A DNA stretch of 64,000 nt from Gammaproteobacteria bacterium (lineage in GTDB: Bacteria; Pseudomonadota; Gammaproteobacteria; DSM-16500): NCBI GenBank assembly GCA_021325575.1, contig JAJPGW010000005.1:310001-374000 (forward strand), in the 5' to 3' direction. The notes below the pieces were generated by a model. The model did not search any database, was not told where the DNA came from, and saw only the letters and a program-made list of their open reading frames with translations. This document shows positions 7,783 through 17,217 of the stretch, in pieces. The position numbers and the translations under genes were made by a program. Each line of letters opens with the position of its first letter. Within the stretch, counting starts at the first letter, position 1.

Positions 7783-10731
7783 ATGAAGCAAATCATCAAA
7801 CAAATAAATGCAAAATGGTTGATGGTGTTCGCGTTCATTTTGATTCTTGCTTTGGGCATCTGGTTTTTGGGCCCGTTTTTAGAGATTGATTTGCAATACC
7901 CCTTACAAAGTCCTGAAAAAAGAATTCACCTCATTGCGTTATTATTTTTAATTCCTTTAGTGAAAATATTACTGACGCCGATTCGAGAAGCGCCATTTAC
8001 AACGACCGCGGAAGGAAAAAAATTACTAAAACGTTTTAACGGTGCCATGCAATTTCTAAAAAAAACCGTAATTACACGATCGGGAAAATCGTTGCGTCTT
8101 GCCGAATTGCCTTGGTATCTGATGATTGGGCCCACCGCTTCTGGAAAAACCAGTCTTTTGGCCAATGCTTCAATCAATTATGTACTCACCAAACAATTTA
8201 AAAATGAAAAAATTATTGCGTCAGACACCTGCGATTTTTGGGCCACACGCGAACTGATTCTGGTGGATGTGCCAGGCAGTTATCTTAAAGATAAAACGGC
8301 ATCATTATGGAACCAGCTTATTTATTTGATAAAAAAATCGCGCGGGACAACGTTAAAAGGTCTCGTTCTTGCGTTACCGCTGACGGAATTGATGAAAACG
8401 TCTGCGCCGCAAGAAAAAAAGCAATTTCTAGCAGAAATTAAACAAAAAATGACGCTGATCGAACAACAATATAACTATAAACTTCCCATTTTTTTGCTGA
8501 TTACCAAATGTGATCATCTGCCTGGATTTTCAGAATTTTTTGCTGAATTAAGTATCGAGGAACTTGCGCAACCGTGGGGTTTTACACTGCCCTTTATGAA
8601 AGAAAATGAAAACGCGCAGGAAATTTTTAATCAGCATTGCAATGCGTTGATTAAACGCATTAATAACCAATTGATCACGCGATTGCATCAGGAACGAAAT
8701 ATTCATGCACGCTCTGCTATCAAAGATTTTCCTCTACAGGTTGAGCGATTAAAAGATGTTTTATTGGATTTTTTAAAGGCTCTGTCTTCGAGTAAATTTC
8801 CGATGCAAGGTCTCTATCTCACGAGTGCGACGCAAACGCAAGCAGAAGAACCTATTGCTAATATTATTAATCCTACCGCACATCAGGCGTTACAACTATT
8901 GCGACCGCCGGTGATGCCTAGCAAAGCGTTTTTTATCAAACAATTTATTTTGCAGGCTTTGTTAAGCATTCCATTGCCTCCCTCGAAACAGACACTGCAA
9001 TCGGTTTGGCAGCGCCGAGCGGTTTATGTTTTATCGGTTGCGACCGTTATCACAGCGACCCTCTTACTCGGAAAAGATTTTCAGCAAAGCGTTTTACAAA
9101 CTTATTCGATTCAAAATGATTTGACGCAATATCAAATTTCGATTCAGCAAACACCGAGCGCCGATCATCTATTAAAAATTCTGCCGCTCCTGGATGGTTT
9201 GCAAAATCGCTTATCTCATCCAGAAAGTTTGTCAGCGCTTCGAAATTTTATGGATTATTATTCGGATAAATCACTGAATACCGCGAGAAGTGTTTATACT
9301 CAAGCATTACATGGCATTGTACTTCCAGAAATTAAAAATTATTTTGAAAATTATTTAAAAAATCCGCCTAAGCAAAATCCGACGCAAGTTTATAATGTTT
9401 TAAAAGCTTATCTCATGCTTTCTGATCCACATTATTTGCAAGCCGATTATGTTGAAGCGATCACGAGAGAATTATTACCGCCGCTCGATAAGCAAACCAT
9501 TCAAAGTTTACATACCCATCTTGTTGCGGCACTCCGTCAAAATGTCGCAATGTCCTTGAATAATGATTTAATTAGCACGGCACGCGCACAATTAGCGGGG
9601 CTTTCGAAACAAGATTTGGCCTATGTAATTTTGAAAAGTAACGAAACCGGTGAAAATATTAATCTCACCGCCAACCTGGCTGATCCACAAGTATTCGTGA
9701 ATAGCGGCACACAAATTCCCTATATTTATACTGCCAATGCGTTCCAAAAAATTCAAGCTGACGATCTTAAAAAAGCGGCCGCTGATGCCTTGCAAGGCAA
9801 CTGGATCCTTGGCAATGCGGATGCGCTATCGAATCCTGCGACAATTGATGCTTTAGCTGAACAAGTTAAAGCGGTTTATATTTCAGATTATATCAGCGCC
9901 TGGGAAAATCAACTGAATAACATTCGTTTAATCACATCGACTGGATTAGCGCAAATTGATGCGATGGTTTCTAACATCACCAGTAACACATCGCCTATGT
10001 TGCAGGTATTAAAAACGATTAAAGAAAACACTTCTATCGCGCCTGTGATTTCTTCTAGTCCCAAAATCCAAGCGCTGAATCATCTTTTGGAAAATGTTTC
10101 GAATAACAATGAAAATGTGCTCTATCAAATTTTTGTGACCATGCGCCAATTGCATTTTTATCTGGAAAATATTGTGAGTTCCAATGAAGCGGATAGCGCC
10201 GCATTTGATGCTGCAAAATCCCGCATGGAAAATCCAGCGCATAATCCGATTACACAAATTCATATTATTGCCGAAGAAAATCCAGAACCGATGCGCACTT
10301 GGCTCAATAATCTCGCGTATCAAAGCTGGTTTTGGGTTTTACACGAATCCAGTCATTACATTGAAAGCCAATGGCAATTAAATATTATTCCGATCTATCA
10401 ATCCCATATTGCTAATCGATATCCGGTGGATCCCACTTCTAGCCAAGAAATTGATGTTCAGCAATTCGTTAATTTCGCCTGGAAACAAGGAACCTTTGCG
10501 AACTTTTATCAACAATTTTTAAGACCGTTTATTGTGGAACAAGGAAAGCAACCGTGGCAATGGCGAGTTATCGATAATCAGCATATTCCCTTTAGTAATT
10601 CCGTACTGGCACAAATTCAGCAATCCATGAAAATCCAAACTGTCACTAAATACGCGATTTTCACGCAAGGCGCGAATAATGTTTATGTGAAACAATTTCA
10701 GCTGCCGGGGAAATTAACAGAAGCGACCTAA
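7783..10731 (+). CDS. icmF: Dot/Icm protein IcmF
   Basis: A large inner-membrane component (982 residues, near the Legionella length) that partners IcmH and protects the DotH/DotG core from degradation. Visible features are two N-terminal membrane segments (about residues 14-32 and 47-63), a Walker A motif GPTASGKTS near residue 117, a DVPGSYL switch-like segment, ITKCDH, another membrane segment near residue 415, and a long periplasmic C-terminal region. Homologous to TssM of type VI secretion, but the icmH partner and Dot/Icm context settle the identity. Its end meets icmB convergently across a large palindrome. Confidence 0.93.
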   Translation: MKQIIKQINAKWLMVFAFILILALGIWFLGPFLEIDLQYPLQSPEKRIHLIALLFLIPLVKILLTPIREAPFTTTAEGKKLLKRFNGAMQFLKKTVITRSGKSLRLAELPWYLMIGPTASGKTSLLANASINYVLTKQFKNEKIIASDTCDFWATRELILVDVPGSYLKDKTASLWNQLIYLIKKSRGTTLKGLVLALPLTELMKTSAPQEKKQFLAEIKQKMTLIEQQYNYKLPIFLLITKCDHLPGFSEFFAELSIEELAQPWGFTLPFMKENENAQEIFNQHCNALIKRINNQLITRLHQERNIHARSAIKDFPLQVERLKDVLLDFLKALSSSKFPMQGLYLTSATQTQAEEPIANIINPTAHQALQLLRPPVMPSKAFFIKQFILQALLSIPLPPSKQTLQSVWQRRAVYVLSVATVITATLLLGKDFQQSVLQTYSIQNDLTQYQISIQQTPSADHLLKILPLLDGLQNRLSHPESLSALRNFMDYYSDKSLNTARSVYTQALHGIVLPEIKNYFENYLKNPPKQNPTQVYNVLKAYLMLSDPHYLQADYVEAITRELLPPLDKQTIQSLHTHLVAALRQNVAMSLNNDLISTARAQLAGLSKQDLAYVILKSNETGENINLTANLADPQVFVNSGTQIPYIYTANAFQKIQADDLKKAAADALQGNWILGNADALSNPATIDALAEQVKAVYISDYISAWENQLNNIRLITSTGLAQIDAMVSNITSNTSPMLQVLKTIKENTSIAPVISSSPKIQALNHLLENVSNNNENVLYQIFVTMRQLHFYLENIVSSNEADSAAFDAAKSRMENPAHNPITQIHIIAEENPEPMRTWLNNLAYQSWFWVLHESSHYIESQWQLNIIPIYQSHIANRYPVDPTSSQEIDVQQFVNFAWKQGTFANFYQQFLRPFIVEQGKQPWQWRVIDNQHIPFSNSVLAQIQQSMKIQTVTKYAIFTQGANNVYVKQFQLPGKLTEAT

Positions 10732-10735
10732 AATC

Positions 10736-10838
10736 CCCGTCATTGCGAGGAGCGTTTTTTTGCGACGAAGCAATCTTTTTACATGCCTCGGGATTTCGAG
10801 ATTGCTTCGTCGCAAAAAACGCTCCTCGCAATGACGGG
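10736..10838. repeat. Large REP-like palindrome between convergent icmF and icmB
   Basis: Two arms of about 40 bases pair almost perfectly. The left arm begins CCCGTCATTGCGAGGAGCG and the right arm ends with its complement; the loop is about 22 bases. The arms contain T7 and A6 runs, so the folded RNA could end transcription from either side. A related element is at 63534-63616 and a fragment at 3103-3144, so this is a dispersed family. Confidence 0.8.
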
Positions 10839-10845
10839 AATACAA

Positions 10846-13800
10846 TCACTTCGGCAGATTTTTCACGTCAGGATTCTTAGAATACGCATCCATAATTTCT
10901 TCGACTAATTGGTCGACTATACCTAAGCTGCTAGCTTCTTCGATTACGCCTTGCTGTTCTTTCAGTGTTGCAAGTCTTGTTTCAACTAAGGATTTAATCG
11001 AACCACTCGGGAAAAGATTAGCCAGCACGCGGCGCGCTTCTTTTGGACCCAGTTTCACGTAAAGTTTATTGCGAATACGCGCATCTTCTGCAGTGGTACT
11101 GAACGCCCATAATTCAATCGGGCCTAACGTACTTGTTAAGAGTTGTGTGTTGATACCTGTTTTTGTAGAAAACTGCGCAAGGAAAGTTGCACCCCCCTCA
11201 CGCGGACCATGCACCCGTGTTTTCAATGCAATGCGTGCGGTTTCCGATAAACCAAAAATTTCAGTGGAGCGTTTGATCGCTTGTTCTGGACCTGCATCCA
11301 TAATGAAAATCGACGTCGCAAATTCCACCATCACCGGATCAAAATCATCGAGCGATTGAGAAATCAACGCAATTTGCACGTTCCACTTACGTCCTTCGCG
11401 CATATCCAGAATTACTTGCTCCCGCACCGCGCGCGCTTTGGAGGTGCGGTGAAATTCATCGTACACAATGCGTTTAGCATCTTCACGAATTTCTGAAATA
11501 CGCGCACGATGATATTCGCGATACGCTTCTGGAAAATCAGTTAAGACGTCTTCTGTTAAATAGTAATGACGAGCAAGCACATAGCGTGCCAACATATACA
11601 TCACGGCGGTTTGACGATCAGCCGTTTCTCCGCCACTTTTTGCGACCTCATCCAGATCTAACGAAACAATTCTCGCATCACCAATATCGAATTTCGTGAC
11701 ACCCGATAAAATCGGATATTCACGCACCGCACTGGAAATCATACGACTGAATGCCTGAATCAAGGGCTCCCCTGTCGGGGCTTTGACTTGGCCATATAAA
11801 TCTTCGACCACTTGCGTACGCACAATCGCTGCGGCATCGGCAAGCAAGGGCATCGCAAAACGCTGTGCCAGCATTGCCTCGTGATGAAATCCCGCTAAAA
11901 ATAAAGCATCTGTTACTTCCCACCAAGTGGTTTTATCATCAAGAACAAAACCAATTTCCTGCAATATATCATCGACGATGTGTTCAATACCGCTGGTATA
12001 TAAATGCGGTTTCGCATCATCTGCTAAATATTTATATAACTCATCAACAATCAACCCTGCCATATCTGAAATACCATCATAGGGCCTTTCAGCACCTAAT
12101 GGTGTTGCAAGCAGCGTCATAAAATTCACTAAAAATCCACGTTCCTGCGCCGTTGGATAACGACAACCTAATTGTGTATCAAATGGATTGATAGAATAAT
12201 CGGGCGTCATGCGTAAACGGTGATAGGCGACCAGGTGACGACTATCAATCGGTAACGCTTCTTTTAAAAGGGAAATGAGCCCACTACTCGAAGGCCCGAT
12301 ATCGACAATCGCGATACGCGGCAAACGTGGAATACCACCTGAAAGTGACAGCGCGAGATTAATCGAGTTCGACAATACTGATTTACCGGAACCCGGTCTT
12401 GCATACATCAAATCAATCCACGTGGTTTGCTGTGCCGATCCCGGTTGATAAGGCCATGGTTTGCCATCGGGTGAGCGTAACAAAACAGCGCCATATTGCC
12501 AGGCTGAAGCAGGACGAGTAAACGGTAGCATGTACACAACATCCGATAGTGGCGCAATAGAAGGTGTTGCAACGCTAGTAGCAGTAAATCCCAATACACT
12601 GGAAGCATAACCGGCAAAAACATCGCCCGATACTTCAGATACTTCGCACGTTCCCCAACCTTCGACGGCTTTCGCCAGTTCCGCCGCGCGCGTTCTCAGC
12701 AATCGAATATTATTTTCTGGTGCCCACGTCGCTAGACTCACTTGCAACCGAACCACGGCATCATCTGTGTTGGTTTCGATATCTCGTAACATGGTCGTCG
12801 CATCATGCACTAATGCATTATATTGCGACGTCCAGCTTAAAATCGCGGCCATCATGGATTTAAAACGTAACGTTGCCAATCCGCCGCTTTCAATTAAAAA
12901 AGAAATACGCCAGGGAATTCCCGTTGCCTGCGCTCTGGCAAAAAGGACCATGAAAGATTTGATATCTTGCGGAAATAAATCAATAAAAACCGGTGTATAA
13001 ATGCGATCACCCACTCGCACCGTGCGAAGATCGATATTGACCGCATCGCGTGGAAAAACCTGACGAGCTAAAGGCGGCCACATGAGACCTGACATTTCGC
13101 CTGCAAGAGGTCGCGCTTCGTGCAGGGGAATTTTATCGCCAGGCAAAATGGGCTGCCAATTTTTATCGGTAAAATCAGGGTCCGCCGAATAGCGAATCGA
13201 ACGGCACGCTTCATGCACTTCGAGCAACACGGAATAAACGTTTAAACCATTCAAATCCGATACAAATGATCGGAGAAAAGACGCATGCGCTTCACGCAAA
13301 TCGGGTACGGCTGCAATGACATTCTGCCCATTGCGAAATGGCTTGATCTTGTGATCACGAATAAACTTTAATTTATCTTTCATCGCGCGCTTGCGCTGTT
13401 CATCGCTCAATGAATAAGGACGCGTCCAGATTACAAAATATAATTCTTCATGCGCGCAATATCTTGAAAGATAATCAACGCGCTCTCTAAATAAATCATC
13501 GAGTTCCAATTTTAATCGTTTTGCGGTGGCTTTTGCGGGGCCAAGAATATCTTCGAGTTCGGGTTTAACGGTTCCACGATCATAACTAAAATACGCCTGG
13601 ATCACATGTCCTGGCCGTTTTAACGTGGCTTGCATGCTTTGCGAGATACCGTCATGGATATTATCAAACTCTTCGGTACCAATAAGACGCGTCACCCCAA
13701 AAACACGAACCACTGATACCAGCGAACCATCGCGTGCGGCCAGTGTATAAGCATCATCTGCCGTTTCTAAATCACAATAGGATTCGACCGTTTGCTTTAG

Positions 13801-13866
13801 TTCAGTGCTGAACCAAGCTAATACGGAATCGATACCATCCAACACGGGATCCACAAAACTGCGCAT
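10846..13866 (-). CDS. icmB: Dot/Icm ATPase IcmB (DotO)
   Basis: A VirB4-type ATPase that energises the Dot/Icm machine at its cytoplasmic face. The 1006 residues match Legionella DotO closely in length. The Walker A motif ARPGSGKS lies near residue 490, a Walker B-like IVYDEFHRT near residue 800, and ALISQSLDDFDP after it. The N-terminal half is the non-catalytic VirB4-like domain. It is the last gene of the minus-strand block and follows icmJ by 19 bp. Confidence 0.95.
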   Translation of the reverse strand: MRSFVDPVLDGIDSVLAWFSTELKQTVESYCDLETADDAYTLAARDGSLVSVVRVFGVTRLIGTEEFDNIHDGISQSMQATLKRPGHVIQAYFSYDRGTVKPELEDILGPAKATAKRLKLELDDLFRERVDYLSRYCAHEELYFVIWTRPYSLSDEQRKRAMKDKLKFIRDHKIKPFRNGQNVIAAVPDLREAHASFLRSFVSDLNGLNVYSVLLEVHEACRSIRYSADPDFTDKNWQPILPGDKIPLHEARPLAGEMSGLMWPPLARQVFPRDAVNIDLRTVRVGDRIYTPVFIDLFPQDIKSFMVLFARAQATGIPWRISFLIESGGLATLRFKSMMAAILSWTSQYNALVHDATTMLRDIETNTDDAVVRLQVSLATWAPENNIRLLRTRAAELAKAVEGWGTCEVSEVSGDVFAGYASSVLGFTATSVATPSIAPLSDVVYMLPFTRPASAWQYGAVLLRSPDGKPWPYQPGSAQQTTWIDLMYARPGSGKSVLSNSINLALSLSGGIPRLPRIAIVDIGPSSSGLISLLKEALPIDSRHLVAYHRLRMTPDYSINPFDTQLGCRYPTAQERGFLVNFMTLLATPLGAERPYDGISDMAGLIVDELYKYLADDAKPHLYTSGIEHIVDDILQEIGFVLDDKTTWWEVTDALFLAGFHHEAMLAQRFAMPLLADAAAIVRTQVVEDLYGQVKAPTGEPLIQAFSRMISSAVREYPILSGVTKFDIGDARIVSLDLDEVAKSGGETADRQTAVMYMLARYVLARHYYLTEDVLTDFPEAYREYHRARISEIREDAKRIVYDEFHRTSKARAVREQVILDMREGRKWNVQIALISQSLDDFDPVMVEFATSIFIMDAGPEQAIKRSTEIFGLSETARIALKTRVHGPREGGATFLAQFSTKTGINTQLLTSTLGPIELWAFSTTAEDARIRNKLYVKLGPKEARRVLANLFPSGSIKSLVETRLATLKEQQGVIEEASSLGIVDQLVEEIMDAYSKNPDVKNLPK

Positions 13867-13885
13867 CCGAAATCCTTTTTAACCT

Positions 13886-14512
13886 TTATTCAGTTTTTTG
13901 TGCCTCAGCGGCTAATTCTTCGAGTGCTGCGGCCGCCCATGCATCGAGTTGCACTTTAAATTTAGTATAAGACGGAAGTAAACGAAAATCATTTAATAAA
14001 TTAATTTCTGCGTCGGGTTTTTTATTTTTATATTCCATGATTAATTGTCCAAACGTGGCAGGATTACTGGTGCCAGCACCAAATTTACTTTCGATCGGTT
14101 GACTGCGAAATTTTAAACTGCGATAAATCGCTTGTGCCGTATCCTGATAACCGGTGCCATTGCCCATCGCACAAAACAACACATGGCAAAAACTATTTAG
14201 ATCTGCCTGGCTCATTTCTGGTAGATAAATCAGCTGACCGCCACCCATTTCATCGACTCCAACGGATTCCAGAAATAAGCATTGCGAACAAAAACAACAA
14301 GAGGTGAGTAAATTACTTAATTTATGATTGGCATAATTGCCGTCGGCATTAACAATTTCTTGATATTGTCTGGCTTGAAAACCACAATACTGGCAGGTGT
14401 AATTGTCGCGATCGAAGATGCGTTCTGCAACTGGCAGAAAGGCTTTGTCGGTGCGGCGCCTAACAAAGGTGCGCCAACCATTCAAGTTGACTGCCAGTTT
14501 TAGCTCATGCAT
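13886..14512 (-). CDS. icmJ: Dot/Icm coupling-complex subunit IcmJ (DotN)
   Basis: A 208-residue cytoplasmic protein, the same length as Legionella DotN, which binds the C-terminal part of DotL in the type IV coupling complex. It has an HNH-like zinc fold: CQYCGFQ near residue 39, then YANHKLSNLLTSCCFCSQC, supplying the paired Cys ligands. Legionella DotN is structural rather than a nuclease. It lies between icmD and icmB, as in the canonical cluster. Confidence 0.93.
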   Translation of the reverse strand: MHELKLAVNLNGWRTFVRRRTDKAFLPVAERIFDRDNYTCQYCGFQARQYQEIVNADGNYANHKLSNLLTSCCFCSQCLFLESVGVDEMGGGQLIYLPEMSQADLNSFCHVLFCAMGNGTGYQDTAQAIYRSLKFRSQPIESKFGAGTSNPATFGQLIMEYKNKKPDAEINLLNDFRLLPSYTKFKVQLDAWAAAALEELAAEAQKTE

Positions 14513-14521
14513 AACTCAACA

Positions 14522-14896
14522 TTAGGTCCACTTAGTAATACCTGATACCGTTGCAATGGATCCACTGCTACCGTACATGGTACCCCCTACGGATTTGAAA
14601 ACCGAAGGCAGGAAGATTAATGCTGCAGCGATAAACAGCAAGGATATTGGCATGCTGATCGCAACCTGAGTTGGATTGTCTTTATGCGCTTTGAATTTTG
14701 CAATGGCAGCAACAGCAAAGCCTAATCCAGCAACATAAGCACCCGCGGTGATCAACTGTGCAATGTTACTTAAGCTAGCTTTTGCTTGACCTGCGACTGC
14801 ACCGATACCACCGGAATACAATGTTACTGCAAACGCATCAACTCCAATGCAAAGAAGAATGAAAGCTCCCAACACTAACGCGACTTGTTTCCTCAT
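14522..14896 (-). CDS. icmD: Dot/Icm protein IcmD (DotP), copy 2
   Basis: A 124-residue small membrane protein of the Dot/Icm core, with an N-terminal signal or membrane segment and two further hydrophobic stretches (LITAGAYVAGLGFAVAAIA and ISLLFIAAALIFLPSVF). It is nearly identical to the gene immediately upstream at 14957-15343 from the YSGGIGAVAGQAK motif to the shared end SGITKWT. It lacks the four residues DPVS that the other copy has after the signal segment. AAAAGGAGAGATCG precedes the ATG, matching the leader of the sister copy, so the duplication included the ribosome site. Confidence 0.92.
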   Translation of the reverse strand: MRKQVALVLGAFILLCIGVDAFAVTLYSGGIGAVAGQAKASLSNIAQLITAGAYVAGLGFAVAAIAKFKAHKDNPTQVAISMPISLLFIAAALIFLPSVFKSVGGTMYGSSGSIATVSGITKWT

Positions 14897-14956
14897 CGAT
14901 CTCTCCTTTTAAAAATTCATTCATTCACTCATTCATACTCAATGAAATGAGTTAGT

Positions 14957-15343
14957 TTAGGTCCACTTCGTTATACCCGATACAGTTGCGATAGATCCGC
15001 TTGAACCGTACATGGTTCCCCCTACGGATTTGAAAACCGAAGGCAGAAAGATTAATGCTGCAGCAATAAACAGCAAGGATATTGGCATGCTGATTGCCAC
15101 TTGAGTCGGGTTGTCTTTATGCGCTTTAAATTTAGCAATGGCAGCAACAGCAAAGCCTAAACCCGCAACATAAGCACCGGCAGTAATCAACTGCGCGATA
15201 TTGCTTAAGCTCAATTTTGCTTGACCTGCGACTGCGCCGATACCACCGGAATATAAGTTCACTGAAACGGGGTCAGCAAATGCGTCAACTCCAATGCAAA
15301 GAAGAATGAAAGCTCCCAAAACTAACACGACTTGTTTCCTCAT
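14957..15343 (-). CDS. icmD: Dot/Icm protein IcmD (DotP), copy 1
   Basis: The first of two tandem icmD genes. The ATG at 15343 has AAGGAGAG just upstream and gives 128 residues, near the Legionella length; an upstream in-frame start at 15373 has no ribosome site. An N-terminal signal-like segment ends at VDAFA, followed by DPVSVNLYSGG and the same membrane segments as copy 2. Its role is as a small inner-membrane/periplasmic Dot/Icm component. It follows icmC, as in the standard order. Confidence 0.93.
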   Translation of the reverse strand: MRKQVVLVLGAFILLCIGVDAFADPVSVNLYSGGIGAVAGQAKLSLSNIAQLITAGAYVAGLGFAVAAIAKFKAHKDNPTQVAISMPISLLFIAAALIFLPSVFKSVGGTMYGSSGSIATVSGITKWT

Positions 15344-15449
15344 CAATCTCTCCTTTTGAAAGTAGCCATCCATTCTTAATGGATATATTTACATTACTCT
15401 GATTAAAATAATTTTTCCAGTGGAAAATAATTAGAGAGAGGTAGGATTT

Positions 15450-16049
15450 TTATACTTTAGCTAATGATAAGGTATTCAAGATCGTCTGGATGAAAAAATA
15501 AATATTAATACAGAAGATACCGCCGATGATATGAGCCATGGCACGGCCAAAACTGCCAGGCTGTGCGCTGCCTTGTCCTAAATGGGTGAGAATAATAAGG
15601 CCGCGAATAAAAGCAATGACACCAATCAGCTCGACTACCTGAAATACAGTGTAGATTAGATCTTGCCAAGGATCGGTTTGATCAAGAGCATCCTGATAAG
15701 CATAAGGAGTGGTCGTGATCCAAAATGTGTTGGTGCTGTACATGACCGTGGTAGGCAAATAAAGCAGCGCTGCCCCCACAAATAGATAAATCATTGGGCC
15801 TTTTAATTCATGCTGCGAAGATCCTTGAGTGCGCGATTCGCCGTATTGTTTTAGTGATAAAAGCCCTTTTACGATAAACCACATGCCCATCACATAAGCG
15901 AGAGCAGTCACAAACATCATCAAATCGGGAATCGATTTGGCGAAATTCTCAAGCATGGTAACAGCATCAGGAAAGCTGGGGGCCGCAAAAAGAATCGGCG
16001 CATAGAAAATTGCAAATGAAATCAATAGGTTTTTTAACAGATTTTTCAT
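15450..16049 (-). CDS. icmC: Dot/Icm protein IcmC (DotE)
   Basis: A 199-residue inner-membrane protein with a leader segment (about residues 5-22) and three further membrane segments near residues 40-60, 88-105 and 135-190. Length and position between icmG and icmD match DotE of Legionella, which is related to IcmV. A G-P-M-I-Y-L motif follows the loop ESRTQGSSQHELK. Little is known of its mechanism beyond being an essential Dot/Icm membrane component. Confidence 0.9.
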   Translation of the reverse strand: MKNLLKNLLISFAIFYAPILFAAPSFPDAVTMLENFAKSIPDLMMFVTALAYVMGMWFIVKGLLSLKQYGESRTQGSSQHELKGPMIYLFVGAALLYLPTTVMYSTNTFWITTTPYAYQDALDQTDPWQDLIYTVFQVVELIGVIAFIRGLIILTHLGQGSAQPGSFGRAMAHIIGGIFCINIYFFIQTILNTLSLAKV

Positions 16050-16098
16050 AGAGTTACCCCTACTCGTCTTGCTCTCATATTATAAGTGTAGCACTTTT

Positions 16099-17199
16099 TT
16101 AATCGTTATTTGCGCCATAAGAGAGCGAAATGACCCGACCGCCGGTATCAATATTCACGATCCCATCGTAAGGGTCTATTTTTATTATTCTTCCGTAATC
16201 CTTCAGAAGATCGCCCTCGGCGACAGTGACCGTTTCACCTGAGTCAGATTTTAACCAAGCACGGCCTGGGATAATGGCCTGGACGGTATAGACCATTCTG
16301 GGTTCGGCTGGGCGCATTGGTGGCACACTCGGCCCTACCATCACGGGTCTAACTAATCCTTCATCGCGCATGACTTGGGTCATTTTGTTTAAAGTAGCTT
16401 CTAGTTCGGCGATACGTCGATTTAATGCCTGGATTCTTTCTTGAGCTGCTTTATTTTGCGCGTCGTAATCTGCAATTTTTTGACCAAACTGCGATCGAAT
16501 GGTGTTAATCAAATTGGCATTTTCTTGTTCCAATGATGCGAGTCGATCACTAATATTTTTTTGATCGGGTGTTGTCTCCGATGCGGGCGGCGCGGGCGGT
16601 GGATTGCTCGGAGCCGAATAAGGATTCATCGACGGTGGCTGAGGAGCTTGTGCAACTTGTGGCTGCGGAGTCATTGGCGGCGCTGGTTGCTGCATCACTT
16701 GAGGCGGCGGTGTCATCGGTTGCGGTTGTGCTTGTGGCGGCGCAGGTGGTGGCATCATCGCCGTTTGTGGTGCGGGAGCTGCGACCGGTGTCGGCTGAGG
16801 AACTGGTGCAGGAGCAACTGTTTGAGCTGGCGGCGTTATCGCTGGCGGTTGTGGTTGTTGTGTTTGCGGATTCACTGCAGCAACCGCGGGTTTCGGCGGA
16901 ATTTTGGCGGTTGGCGGCATTTTAACCGGCGTTGCTTGAGTAAAATCAGTCGGAGGTGGTGTCGTTCCCGGCGTTAACATTTTAAAAACCACAAAAATCA
17001 AAACAAAAAACACCCCAACACCAATTAACATTCGTCGATACGGTGTCAATTTAGTTAAGACATTTCTTTTTTCAGCAACGGGCGGCGCTTCTGCAGGTTT
17101 GGATTCTTCTTCATTTTCCAATTCATAATTCATGTCTTCATCGGAAAATTGATATTCTCCTTCTTCGTCATGCAGATTTTCGTCTCGTTCATTGGCCAT
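16099..17199 (-). CDS. icmG: Dot/Icm protein IcmG (DotF), enlarged proline-rich form
   Basis: An inner-membrane component linked to the DotC/D/F/G/H core. The 366 residues are acidic at the N-terminus, with one membrane segment near residues 56-72, then a Pro/Ala/Gln-rich linker at about 75-205, a coiled coil at about 210-275, and a C-terminal beta domain ending in GGRVISLSYGAN. Legionella DotF is about 100 residues shorter; the extra length is in the linker, which would span more periplasm. The apparent ORFs on the other strand of the linker arise from codon bias. Confidence 0.9.
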   Translation of the reverse strand: MANERDENLHDEEGEYQFSDEDMNYELENEEESKPAEAPPVAEKRNVLTKLTPYRRMLIGVGVFFVLIFVVFKMLTPGTTPPPTDFTQATPVKMPPTAKIPPKPAVAAVNPQTQQPQPPAITPPAQTVAPAPVPQPTPVAAPAPQTAMMPPPAPPQAQPQPMTPPPQVMQQPAPPMTPQPQVAQAPQPPSMNPYSAPSNPPPAPPASETTPDQKNISDRLASLEQENANLINTIRSQFGQKIADYDAQNKAAQERIQALNRRIAELEATLNKMTQVMRDEGLVRPVMVGPSVPPMRPAEPRMVYTVQAIIPGRAWLKSDSGETVTVAEGDLLKDYGRIIKIDPYDGIVNIDTGGRVISLSYGANND

Positions 17200-17217
17200 G
17201 TTCGCCCCTCATAGAAG

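Noticed and set aside
16561-16977. Long plus-strand frames opposite icmG and icmE
   Set aside because: They are Arg/Leu/Trp- or Ala/Val-rich shadows of the Pro/Gln-rich codons of icmG; composition is not protein-like and no ribosome site is present.
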